Positions 1 through 9,993 of a stretch of 64,000 bases of DNA are shown in pieces (positions within the stretch are counted from its first letter, which is position 1; every line of letters begins with the position of its first letter). A program made the position numbers and the translations under genes. Origin of the DNA: Flammula alnicola. Its lineage: Eukaryota > Basidiomycota > Agaricomycetes > Agaricales > Strophariaceae. The DNA lies in NCBI GenBank assembly GCA_015499995.1, contig JADNRV010000003.1, positions 806,001-870,000 of the forward strand, given 5' to 3'. A model generated the notes under the pieces. That model had not been told where the DNA came from. It did no database searches and saw nothing but the letters and a program-made list of their open reading frames with translations.

Positions 1-945
1 CAAGTCATAGACGATTCTTCTCGGGATTAGGCGCGGCTTTCTCCTTGGGCGCATCTCATAAACTTGAGGATGGCGCGGTTGTACAAGAAATCACGGCAAT
101 GCATATCTCCATTCGGCATTTCTCAAAACCTAGTGTCAGCACACAGATAGCAGTATTGCGACGCCTGCTTCTCGGACCGTCTGATGGAGCAACCGGGTCA
201 TGGTTTAATGAAGTGAAATCGGTAAGCAGCGCCCGAGAACATCATATATACCTATGGTTGGCTTGATGGTACTCCGCAGGGTAAAATTCCTCTCGTGGTC
301 GAAGCACACAGTGCAGATATTATTGCCACTCTAATAGTTCTAAAGAAAGAGGTAGAGGCCGAAACCAGAAAAGAAATACGCTTGACTATCTCTGGCGGTG
401 CAGAGGCTCACTTGTTGGCTAAAGAGCTCGGCGAGGCAAATATTGGCGTGATTCTTAATCCTCTTCGACCCTTTCCTTACGTTTGGGAAGACAGACGCAT
501 GTAAGTGCATCTCTTCAAATTGCCTTTGCGAGTTTTTTTCTGACAGATAAATAGTCTCCCTGGTCCTCCGATTTCAAACAACAGTGCCATAATGGAACTC
601 ATTTCCAACAATGTCGTTGTCGGCATAGGTTGCGAGGAAATCTGGTCTGCGCGGAATCTTCCTTTTGACCTTGGTTGGGTAAGGCTGCAAGCATTATAAA
701 CGTACGGTCTATCTAATCGGCAATCTGCCATTGTTCAGGCTGCCATTGAAAGCGGAGGACGTATTTCCAAGGAGGCAGCCATTGCCATTGGTTCTGCGAA
801 TGTGCTCAAACTGCTCGGAGTGCATATAGAAGACACGAAGATCGATCTGGTCGCTACTCGAGGTGGCGACCTCCTTAATTTTGAGTCTAAAGTCGCTGCC
901 ATTCTTTCTCGGAGGCAGCAAGCAACTCATCTTTTCACGGATTGA
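1..945 (+). CDS. Amidohydrolase (CE9/imidazolonepropionase-like), 3' part only
   Basis: This is the C-terminal part of a metal-dependent amidohydrolase whose 5' part lies left of the window. The open frame runs in from the edge (residues like GLGAAFSLG) and continues through three short introns to a stop at 943-945. It aligns throughout with the C-terminal third of the complete gene at 6245-9946. Shared blocks are HKL-x-GAV-x-Q, SADI-x-A-x-L, EAHLLAKE, GVIL, RPFP, LPGPP and the closing LLGV block. Introns sit at the same positions in both copies (for example after the RRI codon). That argues for DNA-level duplication rather than retrocopying. Everything visible is intact: no stops, splice sites conserved. 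Substrate unknown. The family is often annotated as carbohydrate esterase family 9 or composite-domain metallo-dependent hydrolase. Confident as a gene, moderate for function. Confidence 0.85.
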
Positions 946-1318
946 GGCATAACTCTGGAAGGGCATGGGCACTATATATTTAACTAGCATGCTTGAATCA
1001 TTTCTTCGGCATTTCTTACCAGTGGACATTGAAAAAATTCTGTTATTTGTGTTCATAGTCGATGATAGCGTTCTTTGTGTCGACTTTTGGAAGCTACTGA
1101 CACGGTTTGGAAAACTTTGGTTTGTTGACATTGACAAACCCCTATTCGAAATTTCGAATTGCATATGCATGCACGTGATGCCTAAGTACGTGATGGAACT
1201 CCGAACAAGAAACGCGTCTCGTTGAGTCGTTCTGTTTTCACCATCCTGTCTCTTACCCTTTGTCATCGCCATTCTTAACCGTTGTTCTCTTCCCAACATT
1301 ACCTGATAAGCAAAAACA
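946..1318. other. Intergenic: 3' end of amidohydrolase and promoter of next gene
   Basis: About 370 bases between two same-strand genes. It should hold the amidohydrolase terminator and the promoter of the SLF2-like gene. The last 100 bases before the ATG are pyrimidine-rich (TCTCTTACCC, TTGTTCTCTTCCC), as is common just upstream of basidiomycete start codons. I see no other structure. Confidence 0.5.
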
Positions 1319-4300
1319 TGGCTAAAAACGCAAAAAAGCCAATTGTTCATCATGGAAAACCTATTACAGCTTTCTTCACGCGCTCTAGCAAGGCGCCACC
1401 CACGTCTCAAGACGCGCCATCATCATCTGCAGAAACAGGGTCATTGAAGAAGTCCTCTTCTCATGCTAGCATCACACTTAATGGATTTGAACCCTCTGAA
1501 AATGCCGTAGTCACTTCAAAGTCGCCTCAAAGCGCGTCGAAGTCACCTGTTAAATCAGTCAGCACAATCACGAGTCTAAGCGGAACGACAGTCCATTCGC
1601 CGCGAAGTTCAGAAAGGGGTACTACTTCGCAGATATTAGTTGTGCCATCAGCCTCGACTGCATCTCGCAAGCGGTCGCGTTCACCTGATGTGCTGTCTTC
1701 TAAAAGGTCATCCACACCCAACCACAGCGGCAAACTGCCTGGCACCCTCAAGTCTCCAGAGCGGCGGAAAAATAAATTTGATAGTGATTCAGAGGTTGAA
1801 GACTTTGACGCCATCATATATGTAAAGTCTACGGTGCGTTTCCTGTCTTCTCTGTTAAATTGTGAATTCATTTCTTAATTAATATTATCCTGTAGCCTAA
1901 TCTCAAAAGAAAGAAAAAGGCCCGCCTTTCTTCTCCTGAAGCTACCTCGCTGTCTGAAGGCGCTGAGTTGGTCCCGAGCAGCCAATCTGACGAAGAGGAA
2001 CTACCTCCCACAAAAATGGAACAGAGCCATCAGAAAGGAATTCCCAATTCTGGGGGAAAGCCAAACCGATCTCCCGAAGATGAGGACGAGGACGTCTCCA
2101 TGAATGTTGATGAAGATTTTTTTGCTGATTCGAGTTCGCCATTACCAGCTACGCTGCCCGCGGGAAAGCTGCTAGCTCGACAGGAAAGCCAATCCTCCGA
2201 TCTAATAATGACACCTCCGCCGAGTGACATTGTCTCTGAGCCTCCTGCACCAGTTGCTCTCGATCAGGCCAGCAAAACGGCGAAGATTATTGCTGAAATA
2301 AAAGCAAGAGCATATGCTAAAATACTATCCAGTCCGGAAGTTCTTCCCCTTGAATTCAACGATCAACTGGATAGCAGCAGTGATGAAGAAGACTTTTTGC
2401 CCACTTTGCCCAATGCTACAATGAAGACCTCACAGTAGGCCTTTTCTATTATTGACCAAAGCCCAAGTTGCTGACAGTTTCCTTCCACTGCCAGCTCAAC
2501 TTCCGACAGCCTCCAGAAACCTTTTCGAGTGACAACGCGTCGCTCAAGCCGAAACACATCGAGAAACCACGCGCCTTCTTCGTCACCTACTAATGGATCA
2601 TCTAACCGGGCTTCTTCTAGCCGTACACTGCCAAGAAAGTCTTCCTCACCAGGCCCAAAAAACCGTCGAGCTCAGGGGAAGAAGCCCATCACTGTTGATC
2701 CATTTGCTTCCTTGTTAAAAGAGAAGAGGTTGGCTGACAAACATGGTGATGGGGACGACGCATTCCACCGTGCCGAAATAGCGACCCACAACTTTAGGAG
2801 ACATAGTCTTCTTGACGAGATGGACGAGGAGGATGATGATGAAATATCTGGCTGGAATGACGAAGATGCAGTCATGTTGGCTGCTCAAGATACCCGATTG
2901 TTCCTCGGCAAATTAACAACCCCGGATACGAACAGAAGTAACAGTCAAGGTGTAAACGTAAATCTTGGAGAGGAAACCCGGAAGACATTATTCGGTGAAC
3001 AGAGCGGAAAAGCTATCCTCGATATTCTGGAGCACGATAAGGCTGTCAAGCGCCAGGATGAACTATCTGAGAAGGTCTCGGGCATTCATTTTTGGTCAAC
3101 CGCACAAAACGCACCCGATACAACGATGCTGGTGGATGGGGTTGCCTTTTCATACCAAATTCCCGGAACTAGTGCATTGGTTCGTCTATTGAATGCCTCT
3201 CTCCGACGGAGTGGTACGTTCAAATACGACTTATTATGAATTGCCTCTCTTTACATTTCATGCATAGATTTTTCCCACGCAGCGATGCTGCTGGACATGA
3301 ATTTCTTGTCCTCAGTTGATGAAGCGGAACGGACTTCGGTTGCATCGTGTCTTTGCGATCTCGGTATGTTACTCCTCAATCTTTCCACCCTAAATTGACT
3401 TTGGCCCAGCCTTTTCCTCCTCCGCGCACCTCGCCATCCTCAGCGAGTCTGCTGTTCGTGCGCTGGAAGATTTTTGGGGTTCATCGGTACAGCCTCTCTC
3501 GAGTAGGGTCACTTTCTCGAAAGTGTTGACTGTCATTATATGGTTGGGAGCGGAACAGTCTATTGTTTCCTCCCAGAATTGGCCAGTCACTACCACACCA
3601 GGCAGAGATGCCAGCGCGTCTCGTCGAGAACGAGTCATTCAACGAATGCTTGTTCTTGTCAATTCCTGTGCACGGTGAATACCCACCTTTTGTTAATCTT
3701 TACTTGGCTCAACATTCTCTCAGTTCCGGCAGACTTCCAAGAGAAGAAACACCTGATATTGTCCTTGCATTATTGCTGATTGGCATGGATTCGACAGCGT
3801 CTCCAGATCTCATACAAGATATCATTCGGGCGGTTGATTTGGCCTGTCGCTACATTTCTCCGGAAGGTTCAGTATCTGTACAAAGCGTAAGTGACCCACG
3901 TTCTTGTAACCTGCTTGCGCTTATCCTCCGCTCAGGAAATCATTCTTTGCTCTAAAGTGCTGAAGTGTGTTCGTTCATACGAACCGATTAACAAGGCTCG
4001 CCTTGTATCACTCTTATCAAGTGGTTCTGGTTCAGCGCGTCGGATCGCAAATTTTATTGCATACTGCATCGTGACTGGAAAGGAAAGCCCAGAGCTGGTA
4101 AGTCTGAAGACTGAAACCTACCCTATCCTAGTCTGACCCACCTATTAGTTCCAGGAAATATATTCTGATGCGCCTCCTCTGCCAAATGTTCTTGAACAGC
4201 TTCTTCTTTATTCAAGATCAAGCTCCTCACCCCCTGGAAAATTCGCCGTGCATGATCAAACTGATTATGTCGATCTGGAGTTCTACATCACCATCCTCGG

Positions 4301-4687
4301 CGTCGCGGTCTCAAATTTACGAAGTTATGTCACTCAGGAACGGCAGACGTCCAGGTTGAGGAACTCTGCAACGCGTCCAGAAAGTCCCAGCAAGAACGGA
4401 GAGAAGGTCAAGACCGATTTACAACTGCTTCATTCAGCTCTGGAAAATCTTCACTCGAGCATATGTGAGCCTTATACATGAAACTTCATTTGCACCTTGT
4501 CTGCACCATCTTATATTCTGTTACAGCTGATACTAGGGCGACTCATTTGGAGCGTTCAAGGACCAAGGCAAGCATCAAAGGATTGGCCATGAATATCCAC
4601 TACCAACGTGAAAACTGGCTCAGGAACGACCCCGACGCCAAATCCAAAACGCTCGCCCAATATTTCATGAAAAAAGCCAAAGCTTGA
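1319..4687 (+). CDS. SLF2/Nse6-like candidate (SMC5/6-associated), PIP-like N-terminus
   Basis: A multi-exon gene starting MAKNAKKP and ending MKKAKA. Residues about 1-450 are low-complexity: Ser/Pro-rich and acidic, with runs such as DEDEDVS, SSDEEDF and DEEDDDE, plus basic SRKRSRSP-type patches. This suits a nuclear, phosphorylated, intrinsically disordered region. The C-terminal half is predicted ordered and helical (blocks around GVAFSYQIPGTSALVRLL, ALLLIGMDS, LVSLLSSGSGSARRIANF, ERSRTKASIKGL). Near the N-terminus, GKPITAFFTR resembles a PCNA-interacting peptide (x-x-x-I-T-x-F-F) without the leading Gln. The architecture of a long acidic tail plus a helical C-terminal domain recalls the CANIN domain of SLF2 and fungal Nse6, which bring the SMC5/6 complex to damaged or stalled DNA. 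I assign that family from memory of the layout only. It is convergent with ERCC1. Gene call strong, function tentative. Confidence 0.7.
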
Positions 4688-4917
4688 TCAGTTTAAATTT
4701 TAAGTTTCATAGAGCTTTTTTCTACATCTGCCGTTCGTGGTTACTGCCTTCCCGTTCAATAAGGGATACACGGGCTAGTATAATTCTACGGTCCATTATT
4801 ATTTTACATACGCTTTCTTGTATATAATGCCCACAATAATCAAGGTAACAATATTATTCGCCATCGCGACTATACCTCTTACATACTACTGGAGCGATAA
4901 CACAACAACCAAGTTTC

Positions 4918-6102
4918 CTAGCTAAGGTCAAGTTCAATATCAAAGACTCGTGTAGCATCCGTGCCTCTTCCCTCAGTTGAGGGGCCTCCTTCCTCGATGG
5001 GTGACCCAACTGAATCTAATTCGATATCCCATACGGGGCTAAGCTCCCTGGGTACATTTGAGGCTGTAGAGGATGGCGCCTTGGACGTCTTCTTTGCTTG
5101 GGATGCGAGGAGAGACAGAGAGCTTGTGCCTTGGTTCCGGAATGGTTTGTCAAATGCATTTTTGATGTTCTTGACTTTGACTTGACCAAACCCTGGGAGG
5201 TTCTGCAGCTGGTCGGGTGTTGCCCTCGATATGTTTGCGAAACTCTGAATGAAAAGGAAAGTGATCAATAATGGCCGGCGATTAAAACATTGATCGAACA
5301 CGGACGCCAAATGACGTGCGTAGCGTTTCTACGTCCGTCTTGTTGACTTTACTAATAGTGGTCAGCGAGGTGCGGAGTATCGAATTATAGTCTTTCTCTG
5401 TGCGTTCTTTGATGAGATCCGGTGGCTTGAATTCGAATTGCTTGTAGGTTGTGAGGTAGTGACCCGCCTCTTCGAATCTATCGCAAGAGCTCCTTCAAAA
5501 TCATGAAAAAACCGAGCAACTGCTAAGGACGAACGAAAAGGCCACCATCACAGTTATGTTGTTGATTAGGCATGCCTACAGTCAGGTCAAGTTCACCGAT
5601 GTACGCAAGACTCTCAAAGATAGTACTATACCTTCGTCAGCTCACGGATAGGTTCACGGTGTTCTGACTGAAGAAGATGAGTCTGACTGGCTAATTAGGA
5701 CAGGATGTTCACTCACAACGTCACACAGAATTAGAAGAATCCTGAGATTGTAGGAGTGTCCAAGTTTTTCGATCCGCGTGTGAATGTATTCTGGATGAAG
5801 TCGATGATACTTGAGACTGGAGGAATTTAATAGATTATAATAGGTTCGATAATGAGGGCTTACCTTAGAAATAAAACTCCTGTTGTCCTTCCGACCTGGT
5901 AATCTGCCACTATATCGCCAAATTCCTTTCCAACATTTCTGATGCACTCTAGGACTGGATTGCCACGCTATGTGTCGCTTGAGAGGTGCTACTCCTTAGA
6001 AGGAGCTTTACACACCTGTAGGGGGCTTATGACGATATTGTTACCTGATGCTGGGATAACGACAGGAGGTGCATTGACTCGGACGTTAGTGGTCGAAGTC
6101 AT
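4918..6102 (-). CDS. ERCC1: DNA excision repair protein ERCC1/Rad10
   Basis: Non-catalytic partner of XPF/Rad1 in the structure-specific endonuclease of nucleotide excision and crosslink repair. The ATG at 6102 begins a short exon, [20 protein letters not shown] then [10 protein letters not shown] roughly 50-nt intron follows, then [26 protein letters not shown] and [19 protein letters not shown]. These match the ERCC1 central domain (NPxL, then the LRYHxLHPxYIHxRL block). The C-terminal tandem helix-hairpin-helix that binds XPF is visible ([19 protein letters not shown], then [11 protein letters not shown]). After it comes a roughly 70-residue Ser-rich tail carrying two copies of a DIELD motif (WDIELDS and FDIELDL, the latter at the very C-terminus). 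The gene is divergent from the amidohydrolase, 142 bp between start codons. Several short introns. No missing key segment noticed. Confidence 0.93.
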
Positions 6103-6244
6103 GATAATGGCGGGCCGGCAATGCCCGGTGATTGCATATGGCTACTAATGTTAGCTGCTCACTTATCTTTCTGACAAGTTCACAGGCAATGCAGTCCGCA
6201 ATTCGCGTCAGTTTCCTCCCAGGCCAGTCTTATCTTGCGCCGCA

Positions 6245-9200
6245 ATGGACAAGCTTTCAGCCTGCCGACTAGGTAATACGCGTTCAACCACCTTCAGATC
6301 TCTCTTGCCTGCCGTTCTCGTCGTGATAGTCTTTAGCGCCTCCCTTAGTCTAACCTGGGACTGGCGGGCGCATACGCTAACCAAAGTGCCTATCAATGCT
6401 GCTCAGATAATTCAACAGTGTCAAGCTCTAAATGTTCTACCTGGCCCACCTAGTAACTTCCATCAACGGACACAGTCAGACCGCTACGCAGCCGGTACCC
6501 TGCCCACCCTCCTTAAAAACGCGACTATGTGGACTGGAGGCGCTTCTGGGCATGAAGTAGTCATAGGAGATCTACTGCTTGATCAGGGACTCATCAAAGA
6601 AGTCGGAAACGTGAAGGAGAGCTCACTGAAAGCATTGAAAGATCTGGTTGTTGTTGATGTCGAAGGTGCTTGGGTTACTCCTGGGTAGATATCACTTGTT
6701 TTCCATTTCTGCTTTTCCGATATCGCTCTTACATCATTATCTAGAATTGTTGATCTTCACTCTCACATAGGAGTTGGCAGTGCGCCTTCTCTTCGAGGGG
6801 CCGCCGACACCAATTCTCGTAAAGGACTTGTACTTCCTTGGCTTCGTAGTCTTGACGGTCTCAACACCCACGATGAAGCCTATCAGCTTTCCATATCTGG
6901 GGGAGTTACAACGTCCAACGTACTACCAGGATCGGCCGATGCTATAGGTATGTCCTTCTCAGCCGTTCCCGCATTGATATCACTCATAGACGACCTCATA
7001 GGAGGACAGGCTTTCACCATTAAACTGCGGCCCACGGCAGAGCGCTCGTCCACTGCTATGGTGCTTGAACCCCCACATACATTAAACGGCTCCGATATCG
7101 ATCCATCTCTTCCTCCTCGTTGGAGACAAATGAAGTGGGTGAGGCCCTTCTTCATCGTGCGACTAACTAACTCTACATACTTAAAGGCATGCCTGTGGTG
7201 AAAATCCCAGTACGAATATCGTCTGACGATTTCAATATTTTTGTTAACAAAACTTGAGCACAGGCAGAGTCTACTCCGGTACCCGAATGGATACCATCTG
7301 GGCATTTAGACAAGGGTATGATTGGCAGAAACGTGTGCATCACTACTTGCAGGCTTATTTTCACATATCCAAGCTACGAGACTGCACGTCAAATCAAAGA
7401 AAGTCAAGACATCTACTGCGCCAAAGCTTTGTCTGGGCAATGGAAAGGTCTAGGAGATTTTCCAGACAATTTGCAATGGGAGGCTCTCGTCGATGTTTTG
7501 AGAGGCCGCGTCAAGGCAATGTTAACATCGATCTCAGCATGAACAAAGTGATTAACTGCGTTATCGTCCTCTCGTAGATCCACAACCACTGCTATGAAGC
7601 AGTTGATCTGGATGGCATTGTTCGCGTGAGTAATTTTCTACAAGTAAGACTGCGGCTTGCTTACGTCGCCGTCTCTGCGTACACAGCTGACAAATGAATT
7701 CAAATTCTCCATCGCTGCTTTTCATCATGCGCATGAGACTTACCTGGTCCCTGACTTGTTGAAGAAAGCATATGGTCCGTTACAGGCCTTCTATCTAGGG
7801 CATTCATTAAGTCCTAATTTATCCAGGCAAACCACCTGCCATCGCGATGTTTGCGACTAATGCACGTTATAAGCGAGAAGCATATCGAGGCTCAGAATTC
7901 GCAGCTCGCATTTTAGCTGAGCATGACCTGCAAGTGGTTATGAAGGTAGCTCTTTTCATATGCAACTCTAGTAGGCCTATGTTGACTTCTTGTCACAGAG
8001 TGATCATCCTGTTCTGAATTCCCGACATCTGCTATACGAAGCACAGCAGGCTCATTACTACGGCTTGCCTCATAACCTTGCGCTGGCTTCTGTGATCTCG
8101 ACACCGGCGACAGTCCTGGGCTACGATCACAGGATTGGATTTATTAAACCAGGTATGCATGTGCAAAAGTTGTTTCGTGGAAAATTGAGTTGCTGCTTAC
8201 ATTTTAAAAGGTTATGATGCAGGTATGCATATCAGTCGCAGTCTTTTAACTGGTAACTTGAGTAAAGGAAATGATAGATATCGTTCTATGGGATAGTCAC
8301 CCGCTCGTCCTGGGAGCAGCGCCGAAACAAGTCTTCATAGATGGAATTGTCCAGATCAAGGAACCTAAAATCAGCAAAAAACCTGCAACTTTTCAACAAG
8401 CTCCCCAAACACCTGACTTTAGCAAAGAGGTAGAAGAAACTCTCGAATATGATGGCCTGCCCCCTTTGGAAACAAAGAAATCGGATGCGGACGTCGTCGT
8501 TTTTACCAATGTACATCACATATTTCTGAGACAAGGTTCTGGCATCAAAGAAGTATTTTCTACTTCTGAAGCAGGCGCTGGCAGTATTGTCGTGGTCGAA
8601 AGTGGGAAGGTCGTATGCATTGGTGTTTCGCCGACGTGTCCTTCAGCCCAATACGGTACCAACGTACAAAGAATCGACTTAGAAGGTGGATCCATATCGT
8701 AAGAAAGTTCAACTTCATGCTTAAACTATGCTGATTAATTTTGTTGCGTAGGCCTTCTCTCATTAGTTTTGGAAGTCATTTGGCGCTGCATCACATTGAT
8801 GGCGAGGCATCGACGAATGACGGCAATATTCACGACCCATTGACATCAGACCCACCCTCCGTCCTTGGGAAAGGTAGTATCATTCATGCTGTAGATGGGC
8901 TGCAATTCGCTACGCGGGACGCATTGTAAGTGCTACTGCATCCTGAGAGTATTCTTTTACCCTGAACAATCTTTCAAGGCTTGCATATCGCGCTGGTGTT
9001 ACCGCTGGCGTTACTGCTCCCAGTTCCTCTGGGTTCATAGCAGGCCTAGCGACTGCCTTTAACACTGGGAGACCTCACAAATTATCTAATGGCGCCGTTT
9101 TACAAGACGTAACGGCACTGCATATCACCATTGACTCATCGAGCCCTAGTGTTAGTACACATATAGCTGCCCTTCGTACCTTGCTCCAAGGAACCGGCGA

Positions 9201-9946
9201 AGGAGAACTTGGGGCCCGATTCCAAGATGTTATTCACGTTGGTTTTCTGATCCTGTCTTCTACGCAGAAGTTTTGAATGTTATTTTTACCTCTAGGGGGC
9301 CTTGCCGATTGTTATCCAAGTGCAAAGTGCGGACATTATGGCCTCACTGATCAGCCTTAAGAAAGAGATCGAGGCAAACAGTGGAACAAGCATCCAAATG
9401 ACGTTTGCTGGTGCGAACGAAGCGCACCTCTTGGCAAAAGAAATTGGCGAGGCAGGCATTGGCGTTATTCTGCGACCTTCTCGTCCGTTCCCAGGAACTT
9501 GGAAATCAAGGCGCATGTAGGTTAACGGCCTGAAAAAGATCATAGCATATGTAACGTGTTTTCTTTCAGCCTACCAGGGCCGCCTCTAACTCAGGAGAAC
9601 TCGGTAACTGCTCTTGCTGCACAAAACGTCACCGTTGGCATTGGAGTTGAGGAACAGTGGGGTTCTAGGAACTTGCGCTTTGACGTTGCATGGGTATGTA
9701 AATTTGATATCGTTCCCTATATCAAGTTTCTTGACAATGAACGTTCAGGCTGCACTAGAGGCAAATGGCGTGCTTTCCAAGTCGGATGCCATAGCTCTCG
9801 CCTCCGTCAACCTCGAACGCCTTTTGGGCGTCAAAGTTCCCATTCAAGACCTTGTAGCTGTCAAACGAGGATCGCTCCTCGACTTTGGGGGCAAGGTGAT
9901 CAGCATCATTTCACCCCAGCGTGGAGTGGTCGATTTAGTCCAATAG
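6245..9946 (+). CDS. Membrane-anchored amidohydrolase, complete copy
   Basis: Full-length paralogue of the partial gene at the left edge. The start (GCCGCAATGG context) gives MDKLSACRLGN, then a hydrophobic stretch at about residues 21-37 (LLPAVLVVIVFSASLSL). That reads as a single N-terminal signal anchor with the enzyme in the lumen or outside. The first metal-binding motif appears after intron 1 as IVDLHSHIGVG (HxH). Further signature segments are FHHAHETY, a DHPVLNSRHL block, and NLALASVISTPATVLGYDHR followed by IGFIKPGYDADIVLWDSHPL. The last is the classic amidohydrolase C-terminal barrel-to-sandwich motif. A long second segment follows, ending LVAVKRGSLLDF. About a dozen short introns. 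CE9-type deacetylase or imidazolonepropionase-like hydrolase; substrate unknown. Its stop is 47 bp from that of the convergent HDAC gene. Confidence 0.88.
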
Positions 9947-9993
9947 GGCACATAGGCGCAGGTTACGAGTCAAAGCAATGTTGATAGCACTAG

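Noticed and set aside
709..1410. 233-codon minus-strand frame opposite the amidohydrolase end
   Set aside because: It overlaps real exons of a conserved gene and the intergenic region; its peptide shows no family features.
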